Of a stretch of DNA of 64,000 nucleotides, positions 1-12,363 are shown in pieces (the first letter of the stretch is position 1; each line of letters starts with the position of its first letter). The notes under the pieces are model-generated. The model searched no databases and was not told where the DNA came from. It was given only the letters and a program-made list of their open reading frames with translations. The position numbers and the translations under genes were made by a program. The DNA lies in NCBI GenBank assembly GCA_973895155.1, contig OZ316898.1:14632001-14696000 (forward strand), given 5' to 3'. This stretch comes from Marsupella aquatica (taxonomy: Eukaryota; Marchantiophyta).

Positions 1-17
1 TGATTTCTCTTGGCTAC

Positions 18-2839
18 TTGGATGCAAAGGGTTATCAATGGAGTGCAACTGATGGGGTGTTAACAGTCACGCACGGATCAAATGAAGTTCTTATTGGCAA
101 GAGAAAAAGAAATATCTATGTTTTGGAAGGCACCACCCTTCTTGCCAAAGTCAATTTGGTCATATCTCAGGAGGAGAAAATCAATTTATGGCATGCTCGG
201 CTTGGTCACATGAGTGAAAAAAATTTGGAAATCTTACACAAGCGACATCTCCTACCAGGATTGCAAGCATGCAAGTTGAGTTTTTGTGATCATTGCAATG
301 TCGGCAAGAAAACAAGAACTCCATTTCCGACTGCTATTCATCATTATAAAGTTGTACTTGAGTATATTCATTCCGATGTGTGGGGTCCTGCTCCGGTTTC
401 CTCACATTCAGGCAAACAATACTATGTATCGTTTATCGATGATTACTCAAGGTTTGTTTGGATTTATTTCATTGCCTATAAGTTTGAAGTACTTTCCATC
501 TTCAAACAATGGGTAGCTCAAGTTGAGACACAGACTGCAAAGAATGTGAGATATCTATGATCATATAATGGTGGTGAATACACCTCTGGCGAATTCAACA
601 CGTATTGTGCAAATAAGGAAATTACTCACCATCTCACAACTGTGTACACTCCTGAGAAAAATGGTGTTGTTGAGCGACTCAACCGCACATTGTTGGAGCG
701 AGCAAGGAGCATGTTGAGCCACTCTAAATTGCCACAAATCTTTTGGGCGGAAGCTGTCAACATAGCTGCTTATCTAGTAAATCTCTCTCCTAGTCGGGCA
801 ATTACTTACAAAACCCCCTTTGAGCTATGGCACAATCGACCTGTTGATTATTCAAAGCTTAGGGTTTTTGGTTGTGAAGCATATGCACATGTTTCTAGCA
901 ACAATAAGACTAAGCTAGATCCTAGAGCCCATAAATGCATTTTTCTTGGTTATCAGCGTGAAGTTAAAGGTTATCGGTTGTGGGATCCAGTTGATTGCAA
1001 GTTACTTGTTAGTCGGGATGTATCCTTCAATGAAGAAAAATCATTGAAGGAGGGGGAGATAGATCAATTCCCTACTACTAACAACGAGCAATCTCCTCCT
1101 CTAGAGGATTTAAGGGGAGAGGATGTGTCAAATGGAGAATATGTTGACACTACTATAAGGCAAAGCGCACTACAATCAGATCAGCCAGAGTCTTCAGTGC
1201 GAAGAGGAACTCATAAACGTCAAGCCCGTATGGAACTTGGCTTCCTTCTGATCATGTGGATTTGGATGAAGAATCTATTGATGCATTGGTGACAGAAGAT
1301 GGAGATCCATCCTCATTTCGAGAGGTCCTAGCTTCTATGGAGAAGCAACAGTGGCAGGCGGCGATGCGTATGGAAATGAAATCACTTCATGATAACAAGA
1401 CTTGGAAACTCACAAGTCTACCTAGTGACAAGCAGGCTGTTGACAGCAAGTGGGTGTATAGGAAGAAAGATGGACCCACGGAGGATGCTGAGAAGATATT
1501 TAAGGCTCGGTTGGTAGCCAAGAGTTTTACTCAACAAAAAGGTATAGACTACAATGAGGTTTTTTCACCTGTAGCAAAGTATTCAACAATATGTTTGCTA
1601 TGTGCTCTTGTAGTTTTATTTGATCTGGTTTTAGATCAAATGGATGTTATTACGGCATTCTTATATGGATCGTTGGATGAGGTGATTTACATGAGGCAAC
1701 CAGAGGGTTTTGTGCAAAAGGACAAGGAAAATTTGGTATGCAGGTTGCTAAAATCCTTGTATGGATTACAGCAGAGCCCAAGGCAGTGGAACAAGCATTT
1801 TGATGAATTTTTGAAATCACTTGGATTTGTGCGAAGCGTGTACGATCCATGTGTTTACATCAGGCGTGTGAACAACACAGGTTTTAAGTTTGTCATCCTT
1901 GTACTTTATGTGGATGACATGCTCATTGCAGCACAGGATAGGGGGAAGTTGATAAGCTTAAGGCCCAACTCAGTTCTGAGTTTAAGATGAAGGATTTGGG
2001 CACAGCGAAGAGAATCCTAGGCATGGAGATTGTCAAGGATGTTAACAAAGCCAAACTTTGGCTCACGCAGAAAAAATATGCAGAGAAGGTACTCTCAAAA
2101 TTCAACATGGCAGATGCTAAGGCTGTGAGTGTTCTTTTGGCAAGGCATTTCAATATTTCTGCAGCATTTTGTCCATCGGATGCGACAGAAAAAAGTTTGA
2201 TGTCCAAAGTTCCTTATGAAAGTGTTGTGGGTAGTTTAATGTATCTCATGGTATGCACCCGACCAGACATAGCTTATGCCGTTAGCAAGGTAACCAGATA
2301 CATGGCAAATCCAAGAAAAGTTCATTGGGAAGCAATAAAATGGATTTTGCGCTACATCAGAGGTTCCACTAAGAAGGGGTTTATTGTTTGATGCAAGTTC
2401 AAACAATATGAAAGTGCTTCAAGGTTATGTGGATGCAGACTACGCAGGTGATCTGGATAAGAGGAGATCGACAACTGGATATGTATTTACACTTGCTGGT
2501 GGATGCATTAGTTGGAAGTCTACTCTCCAAAAGTGTGTTGCAAAGTCTACTATGGATGCCGAGTATGTAGCGGCAGCAGAAGCAGCATCAGAGACCATTT
2601 GGTTGAAAAAGCTTGTCATGGAGATGGGCTTATCACAAGATTGTGTCTATCTTCATTGTGACAGTCAAAGTGCAATTTACACTGCCAAGAATCAAGTGAT
2701 GGATGGTAGGGTAAAGCACATTGATGTCCGCTATCATTTCATCCGACAGGCATCCGATAGGCATTATCGGATGATGAGTTTGAGCTTGTCAAGATTGATG
2801 GAAAGCTTAATCCAGCGGATGCTTTTACCAAAGTATTAG
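18..2839 (+). pseudogene. Copia pol polyprotein remnant (integrase, reverse transcriptase, RNase H)
   Basis: The reading frame is open in pieces: 18-560, 642-1292, 1256-1990, 1987-2391 and 2384-2839. The first piece has the W-H-x-R-L-G-H signature and the C-x2-C of the integrase zinc region, then the integrase core beginning H-S-D-V-W-G-P. A stop codon at 558-560 interrupts the core. The second piece carries P-E-K-N-G-V-V-E-R-L-N-R. The third and fourth hold reverse transcriptase with the Y-V-D-D box near 1908-1920, and the last holds RNase H (A-D-Y-A-G-D...S-T-T-G-Y). At least one stop and three frame changes make it non-functional. The domains are certain; the age of the copy is not known because the LTR pair is absent. 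Confidence 0.9.
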
Positions 2840-3080
2840 ACTCCAATAGTTTTTCAAGGCATTGTAATTATTTACAAATATTGTAAATATAGAGTTAACC
2901 AAGAAAATGTCTCTATATGAGTACTCCATCCGATGGCTTATCGGCTACGGCTTAGTTCTAGTTAACCCTTGCGTTAGGGGAAGGGTCTTTTGGCCCTACT
3001 GTCTTGAACTTCCCGCGGAGGAACTTGTAAGGAAAAGACAATGTTATGAACCCTCGCAAGACGTGAGTCAAGGGGGAGTT

Positions 3081-3410
3081 TGTAGAGGTTAACTCAGTCT
3101 TGGGTTGAACTATGGTTAATATGTTAACTAGGGTTAGAGTAAACCCTAGTTGAAGAGTTGGTCCTTATCTCTTCAACTTCTATGTGGTGTGAGAACACAC
3201 AAGAGAGTTCTCAAGAGAGAACACAGTGATATAGCAAGAGATGAGAGCTTGAAGAGATGAAAGCTATGGTGATGCTTGAGTAGACACATAACCATTAATA
3301 AAGTTTGGTCTTCCCGTGGACGTAGCCAACCTTGAGGCGAACCACGTAACTATTGAGCACGTGTATGTTTGGAGTGTTTTTCCTTATCTGATTTCTCCCC
3401 ACACTTACAA
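3081..3410 (+). repeat. Probable 3' LTR of the Copia element
   Basis: It begins with TG directly after the purine-rich tract AGGGGGAG (3070-3078), as Copia LTRs do. It contains an AATAAAG polyadenylation-like signal near 3296. The right border is inferred only, since the partner LTR is outside the window. Confidence 0.55.
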
Positions 3411-5479
3411 GTTGTGGTTTGGACTTGCCAAATCTTATGATACATATCTTAAACTTGTCACCACCTGGTCCTTATGGACTGATCCAACTGCTCGCCATAA
3501 ACATACCTTGGGTGGGTGAGAGATCGCCACCCCTCTTGAGACATGGAACCATTGGTCACATCATTGCCACCTCTTCTTAGGCAAGCCAATGGGCAGTTGC
3601 CACAATGGCTGCTTCCCGTTGACCTTAAAAAAAATCCTGTTGCTTGGTGCAAAAAATAAATGGGGACTTGAGGGAGACAGGTGAGTTTGGGTAGACAGTG
3701 TCATCTCTGGAGTTGTGATTCCTTAGTATCTGGCCCCAACAAGTTTGTACTTCCCTACGCCTGTTTCTAGAACTTGTTGTCCGGGCCATTGGGTGGTTCC
3801 CTACATCCATTGCAGCCCAATCTCGAGCCCGGTCACTCAAGAGTTGCCCCTTTATATTCTTAATTGGCCTTTGGCACATAGTTTTGTGTAATTGGATTTT
3901 TCCGGAATGGAGAGCGTGAAACTCAGAGGCATGAGGTGAGTTCAGCCCACTCATAAATGAGTAATTAACGACAAAAGTACTGAGTGTTGTTAACTCATCA
4001 AAACTTAGTTTGAGTTACCAAGGGAAAATATCAATCTGAAATCTCCCGATTCACTCCTGATTTTTATGGAAATAAGTTGATTCACTCAAGGCATCATGTC
4101 TTGAATAACGACATGCCTTGAGTGTTGCAAACTAGGCTTCAATGTGATTTATCTATCTGAAGGCGCACAATTAATGCTGAAAATACTCTGTCATGACGTG
4201 TTTTGCATCATAAATATTTATGTGTTCTTGTCCCAGGCTAATTAGCCACTCTCACCAATCTGAAGCACAGTTCATGATAGCAGAACTGGGTCTTTCGACA
4301 GGGCAGTCAAAAGTCGGTCTGCTGAAATACTAGCTATCATGATTTGGTCTTCAAATCGTCAAAGTTCCACCATACAAGCAATGACGTGACAGCATAATAG
4401 ACAGTTCGAGAATGCCTCTGGGATTACAGTCCCTACCTTCATCCTATCGAAACAGCATGATGGGGGACATCCCCAACCGCCCTGGGGACCGGCGTGGCAG
4501 GATATCAAGCTGATATATTATTGTACCTGGATGACAAGGCTCTACAGTAGTGATCTACCGCACCTACTTGATGATGGTAGTGATATGGTGTAGCTGAAAC
4601 ATATGTCAAAATACAGAAAATCACTTTATTCTTCCACTCATATCTTGGGAAGTTGTGACTGCATAATTATACATATTCTGGCTAATCTGCTGAGCCGCGC
4701 TCAGTCGAAATCTTGGTAGATTCTTGATTATTTGCACACACCTTTCGTTCAAAGAGACAGGTTCTTAGTCACAGGTTCATTGACTGCCTCATACTGCTGG
4801 CATCTATTTACGCCGGATCTGATGGCTCGCTTTTGTATCGTGCACCCTGTTTCAGCAACGATTGGCTACTCGTTTTTGCTAGCAGAGCTTCTCGAGTGAC
4901 CCGATTCACTGATCCAGGATTGAGCACTAGTATCATCGTCTGAGCTCTTATTATTATAATACATAGAACTTTGGAGTCTACAGTACAACCAAGTTTACCG
5001 TGTGATCTGAATGGAAATCCCTCGGTGAGTGTCGTTTTGATGTACTGGAGACAAAATAAATTTGTTGTGAGTGTTTGGCCTCATTGGGAGATGGGAGGAG
5101 ATCGTTAGGACGATGACTTTATACTACCGGTAGCTCAAGGGGAACACCCTCTACAATGTGGGCCTGTGGAGAAGAACTTCGTCAAGGTTCTCATGCTGGC
5201 TTTACAAGACCTCGGGGGTCATCATGTTTCTTGTTATTCCCTTTGACATTAAATCTGGACCATATATAAGTGTGGAAGCGATTGCAATTGGCTTGCTTTA
5301 CCGGAGGTGTGGGGCCATTGAGGTATGGTATTTACTGATCCTGGCAAAGAGTGGGCCCAACTAAATGCTGATGGGAGTGCTGATGTTCTCTAGAAGTTTA
5401 GACCACATTTTCCAAACTTCACTCAAAAGAACTGAACTTTATTTCAACAGATTTTTGGTTTGGAGTTTATCTTTACAAC
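3411..5479. other. Anonymous intergenic DNA
   Basis: No coding frame with recognisable content was seen. The only structure noted is a short perfect hairpin at 4083-4124, with 12-base arms CACTCAAGGCAT and ATGCCTTGAGTG. Confidence 0.5.
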
Positions 5480-6020
5480 AAGTGACAATAAATAACAATA
5501 CTGGGCATTTACAAGTCTGGTAATTGAAATGAGTACAATCTATATCCCTTAAAGAGTATCAATTAGAGGGCAAGTCTGGTGCCAGCAGCTGTGGTAAGTC
5601 CGGCTCCAATAGCATATATTTAAGTTGGTCTAGTTAAAAAGCTCATAGTTGGATCTTGGGATGGGCCGAGTGGTCCGCCTCTTTTGGTGTGCACTGGTCT
5701 CTCCATCCTTTCAGTCAGAGACGCACTCCTGGCCTTAACTGGCTGCGATGCGGAGTCGACTATGTTACTCTGAAAAAATTTAAGCGCTCAAAGCAAGCCT
5801 ATGCTCTGAAGACATTAGCATGGAATAACTTGATAGGACTCTGACTGGTCCTATTTTGTTGGTCTTTGGGATCGGAGTAGATTACTAGGGACAGTTGGGG
5901 GCATTTGTATTTCATTGCCAGAGCTGAAATTCTTGGATTTATGAAAGACAAACTTCTGCAAAAGCATTTGCCATGGCAAAAGAAGATCCTGCCAAAAGTT
6001 GCATGGAAGTTGAAGAATAA
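5480..6020 (+). pseudogene. Nuclear 18S rRNA fragment, degenerate
   Basis: The stretch follows the central part of eukaryotic 18S rRNA. It starts near the ACAATAAATAACAATAC segment, passes the universal 530-loop motif GTGCCAGCAGC at about 5579-5589, and reaches the GAAATTCTTGGATTTATGAAAGAC segment at about 5926-5950. It is collinear for about 540 bp but carries many substitutions, for example in the normally invariant bases after GCCAGCAGC. Both ends of 18S and any ITS, 5.8S or 25S are missing. It is therefore a dispersed rDNA fragment and not a working rRNA gene. It is nuclear-type, not plastid or mitochondrial. Confidence 0.88.
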
Positions 6021-9000
6021 TGTCAAAACCTCAATGGGGCATTACTAGGTAAAAATTTGACGGTTTGGGTCGCAATTTGTATCGATCTTCATCGAATCGC
6101 CAAGAGCTTTCCAGTGCCGTCAAGAAATCCAGAATCCAATTGGGATTAACAAGTTACAACCCAAAATGACTGCCAAACTCAACAAATGGATGGAAATTTG
6201 TGTGTCCCAAAGGCTCTGAGTCTTAACCCTAAACCCTAACTTCATTACCTTGAAATGGTGGACTGGGGTCTAGAGAGCAAATCCAGCTCCATGCCCGTTT
6301 GGAGGCTTTGAAAGAGGGAGGGGCACAGCTAACACCCCGGGTCCTCACTTTTTTTCTTCCAACCACCACACTTGAATAAATTTAGGGTTTTTTCATTGGG
6401 TTTAGTGAAAGACTTTTTTTTTTTTTTTAAGAACGTTAGGGGTTGTTTTGATCTAATTTTGAGAATTATAAGAATCATAGGGTTTTTTGAAATCAAATTT
6501 GAAAATATTCAAAAAACTTTATTGACTTAAGTTTTAGGGTGTTTATTCCCTCAAAACTTTGCGCGTGATATGGGACACCCCTTGGATTGAGGCCCCTAAG
6601 AGCTAACAGGGTCAGGAGGGGGCTGGGAATGTTATTGTGCGTGTTGGCGATGTTGGCACCAGTCCCGCCCACACTGATGAGGGAGGGAGATGTCAACCCA
6701 ACCACTGTCAGGGCAAGTGTGCAGGGGGTGCTCATCCTGGGAGGGAGAAGAAAAAGACTGGACAGGAGGTGGGGGTGGAACAAACGTGTACAACATAATA
6801 CACTGCACAAATTTCATTAATAGCTTTCTCCCCCTTGCTCTTGAGCTCTTTGGGCGTCTTCATCATCAGTCTGATGGGTTCTTTTCCAGGCTGCTCATAA
6901 TAGGCCAGATGGGTCTCTCCCGACCCCCGCTATCTCTTTTGACCACACATGTGTTTCAACGCATTTCAATGACATTACAGTCTTCTATCAACAATCTCTC
7001 ACATTGGATGCTAGTGTGCTTCCACGGTGGCAGCCCCCCCTAGAGAACATTCCAGTCCCACTTGCTGATTTAGTTTTGACACCTCATGTGGACCATAAGC
7101 TGTTGGCACATTTGCTAGGTTTCATGCAAACCTCGGTCACTCTGTGTTCGTTTTGTTTCCTCTTTCTGGGATTTTAAGGTTTCCCTTTGCACACTTCTTT
7201 TGAGTTTGGTTTTTGTCCACTTTGGATCTCTTTTGTTTGTTCTTTTATACTCTGTTTGACCCTTTATGTAAAAAGTAGTGACACTCCAGTTTAATTTGTT
7301 GAAAAAGTTCACAAGTGCCCCCCTCGCCCCCACCCTTGTAAGCCACCCTTAGTGCTGTAACCTCTGAATTTAAAATTATATAGAAAGAAAGAGGATTTAA
7401 CAACAAAAATTTATGAGCATGACACCCAACAAACTCGCCAACAAATGTACTGCCTTGTATGTGGTACAATTCTGGGTAAGGATGAGGTCCATTAGCTGTG
7501 CCGGTAATCACACATCAAGATGGGGTAATATACAGTGTGCACTCACTGCATGATTTAAAGAAAATAATGAGGTTGATCATGGTATGCGTAGATGTCGTAC
7601 ACCATATACATCATATTATGATGTGCAAGGTTTGCGACCAGTCCATTAGATGTTAAACTTTTATAGACAGTGATTCTCTCTACTAGGACATATGAGGAAA
7701 ACAAGCATGGTCTCACATCATTGGGTTCCAGATTTTGTAATTAAGGAGGAAGTTTGAAAATAATGCCTCCAGGGGTTATGGGATGTCATTATTGAGGGCC
7801 GTTATCTCCCTTGAGGGATTATTGCCCATAATCTTCAATGAAAATTTCACAATGGGCCGTTTTGATAGTCAGATGCCCTTAATTGTTGTTGTTAGTAGTT
7901 GTGGTAAGGAGGATGTACATAGTCAGATACCCTTAATTGTTTATGTGAGTAGTTGTGGTAGCTGCAATGCTAATTAACTACAAATTGATGATCTACCTTA
8001 TAAAAAGGTGGGAAAATGCTAACCTCAAGTATGTAGGACCATCAGATCCATTTAAATATGAGTGTGTTATTCGAAGGAAACATCTCATTCCATGAATAGC
8101 AAAAACCCAGACTTCCAAACAATCATTCTATAATTGCAACCAGCTGTTTAACTAGAGTTTCCAATTCGTTTCAAGGACATTGTTTATGCTTCCTTTATCA
8201 CGTTTCTTGGCAATTGTTAGCCACATTATACTCCAAACTATGTTATGCACAAACTAATGGAAGCCTATCATTAAACATTGAGCTGGACAAACAGTGTTAT
8301 CAAGACCAATTAGGGTGAACAGATGGGTGGTGTTGTGATGCAGTGGAGGGGCACTTGCCCAAGCAACAAGGCCACACAAACAGCCAAGAACCTTTGGCGG
8401 GAACTCGTCCACTTTGATTTTGGAACATCAAACATGCAAGTTTTTTATACTTCTTGGGAATAAATCAGTTTCATTTTCGAGAAATCTCCTCAATTATCGT
8501 AGATGGGTAAGAAGTATAGGGGATAGCTAGGGGCCACTTGTGTCTGGCCATCCTCTACCTTTCCCTCCAGGCAAGGAAAATCCGCCACGGAAGGCCTACA
8601 TTTTCTACAATCCTTAGGCAATAAAAGGAAAGAAAAGTCCTTCCCAAGGAAAGTCATCCTGGTCAAGATTCTCCTCCACGTACACGTAGGTGAGTGGCCC
8701 TAGATCCTTGCACGCAGTTCAACCCCTCTAGCAGGAGGTAGTGCCAATTTATCTCTATAATAGGACAGGGGAGATTTATTCCCTCCCTTTCTGTCGATAG
8801 AAAGGTAAAGCCCTACCCGCCACTGAAGGATCTTGACCAAATACTTCCCTAGGAAGGATTTCCCTACTACACCTAGGGACAGGTAGGGCACTGTACCTCC
8901 TCTTTCCAACCTATAAACCACAGTAATGCTATTTTTTTGGTTTCTGTTGCTGATTAAATATCCTCTTTAACTGTTGCATTTCATGACAGACGCATATGCT

Positions 9001-10576
9001 CATGCATGGTGTTGCTTCATTGGATAATTATTTAAATTTTTCCTCAAAAAATGGTTGGTCATGCTATAGTGTCATTCCAGTTTGCCCAAACATGATCAAT
9101 TATTAAAAAAATTGGACCTGACCGACAAATTATTTTAGAGTGATTGCAAAACCCTCGAGAATTTTTGCAATTTTATTAGAGTAATAGAAATTTGAAGAAC
9201 TTTCTAAGCATCTTGGTCTAAACACTGACTTTCATGTAAATATTGTTTCAAAAATTAACAAACTAAAACAGGGGAATAACATTGCATCTTTTCCTCGAAT
9301 AAAAATTATTTAATATATGTCACGCTTCCTGCCAAAATTGAGATGGTACTGTGGTACTTTGATGTAAGTAGGCCCCAATGGTATGGTCTGATTGTGTGAG
9401 ATGTGGTATTCCTCAAGAAACAACACTGTTGGGGAGTTATCATGGTAGTGGAGAAAACAAATAATTATTAAAAATTCTATTTGGGGAATGAATTTTGGGC
9501 ACCTTTCCTGGTGGCTAGAGAATCTTCTAAGTATATAGGTGTAAACATAGACCTATCAATATATATTAACTACCTTAAAGTGAAGAATGCATCGTGGAAA
9601 AACATTTTCAAATTTGCATGGCAATCTGGATCAACACAAAATAAGGTTTCAAGCTATTGTATACCTCAAGCAAATCTGACAAAAGTAATATTTCAGGTTG
9701 GACCTAAGTACCTGCTAGGTATACTCACTTAAGAAAACATCAAAAGAGGGTTTTACGATACAAGGGTCATAGATGATGGAAGTGAGTGGGACACCTTTCG
9801 ACAGAAAATTTTGAAGCTGCTATAATGGTGAATGCACATTTCAGATTTTGTCTTATTCAGATTTTTGTGTCATGTATTTTCATTTCAATCTGCCTTATCA
9901 AGGGGCAGCCTTTGTATTCTATATATTTTTAATTAATTTTAAGACCCCTTTAGTTTTAGGTATTCTAGAGTGTTTTGAACTTATTTTGGCAGCCCCCTTT
10001 CACAGGATGTGTTTTTTTAGAGATGAAACCAATAGGCTCCACCACCACGAGTGAGAGAAATGATGCTGAAGAACATGAATGCCTCTTAAGTTCTCCTCAT
10101 GTTTTTCTTTCCTAGGTTTATGGTTTTTATTGAAAGGAGTGTCATTCATAAGGCACCCTGAGTTAATTGCACACATCGTAGCATCGTTTGACTGTACCTT
10201 TTCTTGGTCACTGTGCTTTTCTTGGCAGACACTTTACTTATATAACAGCACTTCTATGCTCTCATATTTTATTTACTTTCAGATCACTACAAGACAAACA
10301 AATAAAGCATGTTCCAGGATGAGCATGCTATATGGCCAATACACCTTTCAGTATTTTGTCTTATTAGAGTTTTCTGTCATGTATTTATATTTACTGGCCA
10401 ACAACAAGGTGCAACAATTGCATTTGTAGATTCTAAATTATTTTGGCATCTCTCGTAATGTTTTCAATCTTACAGTTATCCTAGAGCTCTCATTTCCCAC
10501 TCCATTCAGAGTTCAATACAGTGCATCCAAACCTTTAGTAAATTTTATAGAATTTTTGCAAATGGAGAAAATGATG
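6021..10576. other. Anonymous intergenic DNA with small repeats
   Basis: No gene recognised; the open frames are short and composition-driven. A two-unit tandem repeat of about 57 bp lies at 7864-7966 (shared core CAGATRCCCTTAATTGTT). A fold-back lies at 8634-8862. A loosely repeated block around 9.85-10.0 kb recurs near 10.34-10.46 kb, and another near 10.08 kb recurs near 11.03 kb, which suggests old local duplications. Confidence 0.45.
8634..8862. repeat. Imperfect fold-back (inverted repeat)
   Basis: The left arm 8634-8672 and right arm 8826-8862 are inverted copies sharing TCCTTCC, GGTCAAGAT and the bases between, with a few mismatches. The spacer is about 155 bp and non-coding. It could be an old MITE; no target duplication was found. 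Confidence 0.5.
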
Positions 10577-12363
10577 AACTTAAAGCCCTCATGGACACAC
10601 ACGTTTGGAAGAAAGCCCATGGACACACACAACCCAGATAGACACAACCCAAACCTCATTTTTTGCTTGTGTAACACGCTTTTTGATGGTAATCCCAAAG
10701 TGACCTGTAAGGAGGTATGTGACCGGGACCAGTCGATATTTGGTTGATTCTTCTGGTAGTCCATCCACTGATTCCTCCGGGCTGCAAGGATGTGCTGACC
10801 GTGTAACTCAACTAGTCTAAAGCAAGGTTTTCTTCTGTTAATGACAGACGGTAATCCGTTTGTTAGGTGCAATTGGAGATTCTTCTTACAGTGTCACATG
10901 ATTGTGTCCATCTAAGTCGTCCCAACAAATGTGTGTGTCCATGAGGGCTTTAAGTTTGGAGAATGATCCTATCTCTTCAAGTGAATGAGAGAGGTATAAT
11001 ACTTGGAAACATGGACACCTCCTCTTTCAAGTTCTCCTCATACTTTTGTTTCCTAGGTTCATTGTTTATATTGTCATTACCAAAGGCAAGTGATGATCTT
11101 CTCTACCTCTTATGTGTGAGATATATGTTTGATGCCCCTAGTGAAACATGTTTACCTCATGGACCCCTAGGAAACATACTTACCTAATAGGCCTCCTGTC
11201 ACAATTTTCTGTCAGATGTTCTTCTAACAAGCACTATAACCAATTTTTGCTTCATGGAGTGACCACTATGCTTCCCAGAAACACTGTGGTCAACCATGAC
11301 TGTAAGGCAAACTGCATTTTTGGACCGTGCGGCCAACCCTGTATGGTCAAACAAAAAGGTGGAACCACGTGATTAGGGAGAACGCAAAAGTGGCCGCAGG
11401 TGCCCAAACTGCAATTTGAAGACAATATGAATTATATCTTTGGATTCAAATTTTTACCGTATCTTGATTAGGTTCTCAATTAGGTTTGCTTTCATGTGCT
11501 CCACATGGGGTTTTCACGATGGTTTTACCTGCAAACTGTCAGTGCGGAGTACCTCAGACCTGTGCAGTCGCTCTCTTCCACAGAAATTCCCTATGTGGTC
11601 GCTCTCATTCACTTCCTCTGGCACTTTTTCTGTCACTGGCCAATGGGAATGCCCCCACTACTGCCAAAAAAATGTTCGACAAATGATCAACCACAATGTT
11701 GAGGCTCCCCCGCGCAACGCAAAATAGAAAAGCATGAAGAATGATAGGGAGACCCAAAGGTGTCTGGGTACCATTGACTACCCTAAACCCTTGAAACAAA
11801 TGAAGACTTAATTCATTTTGTCTTCTCCGGTGGTACATTGCATTGTTGCCCATTTTGATGAGCTGCGGAATACTACAGTGACGAGCGTGGTGGACTGGGC
11901 TCAGTAGATTGTGGCAACAAGCGTGACAGGTGGACAGGGCTGTGGAATGCAGTGTACTATGAGGCACTGGCTGTGGTCGACTATACACAGTAGGCACCAC
12001 ACAAGAACAAGATGTACGGGTCATTCAGAGGGGTCCTACTTGATGAAAAATATTGTGGGGGATCCCATCAGGTAAGAAAGTTTCACCAGGGGGCCCATCA
12101 AGCATATACCTCATGTGCACAACTTTTGACTAATTTGATTGTCATCAGGGCAAGTGAGAATCTGTTCCTTATGTGCACAACTTTTTAAGACTTGTGCACT
12201 TCTACTTTCTTCTTCATCATGTAAAATGTATTTTTTTAGCCATGTGCTGTACTTTTACCTTTGTATTTATCCCACTCAATCTATCAAATACTAGCAATAG
12301 CCATCTATACATCACTACAAGACAAACAAAAAAATGAAACATGTTCCATGATGAACATGCTTG
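10282..12363. repeat. Dispersed ~50-bp repeat pair (10282-10335 and 12312-12363)
   Basis: Both copies share ATCACTACAAGACAAACAAA followed by a block ending GATGARCATGCT. They are direct copies about 2 kb apart in otherwise unrelated sequence. The nature of the repeat is not known. Confidence 0.5.
10577..10956. mobile_element. 380-bp MITE-like element with long terminal inverted repeats
   Basis: The two ends are inverted copies. The outer 26 bases are identical (starting AACTTAAAGCCCTC and continuing to ATGGACACACAC), with weaker similarity for about 30 more bases inward. The flanks look like an old target duplication: TGGAGAAAATGAT on the left and TGGAGAATGAT on the right. Such a length (about 11) would suit a Mutator-type MITE. 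It has no coding capacity. Confidence 0.65.

Larger units (their letters stand above)
1..3410 (+). mobile_element. Ty1/Copia LTR retrotransposon, 3' part, decayed
   Basis: This is the right-hand part of a Copia element cut by the window edge. In order it shows the GAG-pre-integrase zinc region, integrase core, reverse transcriptase, RNase H, a purine-rich tract near 3070-3078 and the start of a 3' LTR at about 3081. The order integrase before reverse transcriptase identifies Copia rather than Gypsy. The gag and protease parts and the 5' LTR would lie left of the window, so the LTR end near 3410 is an estimate and no target duplication could be tested. Confidence 0.9.
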
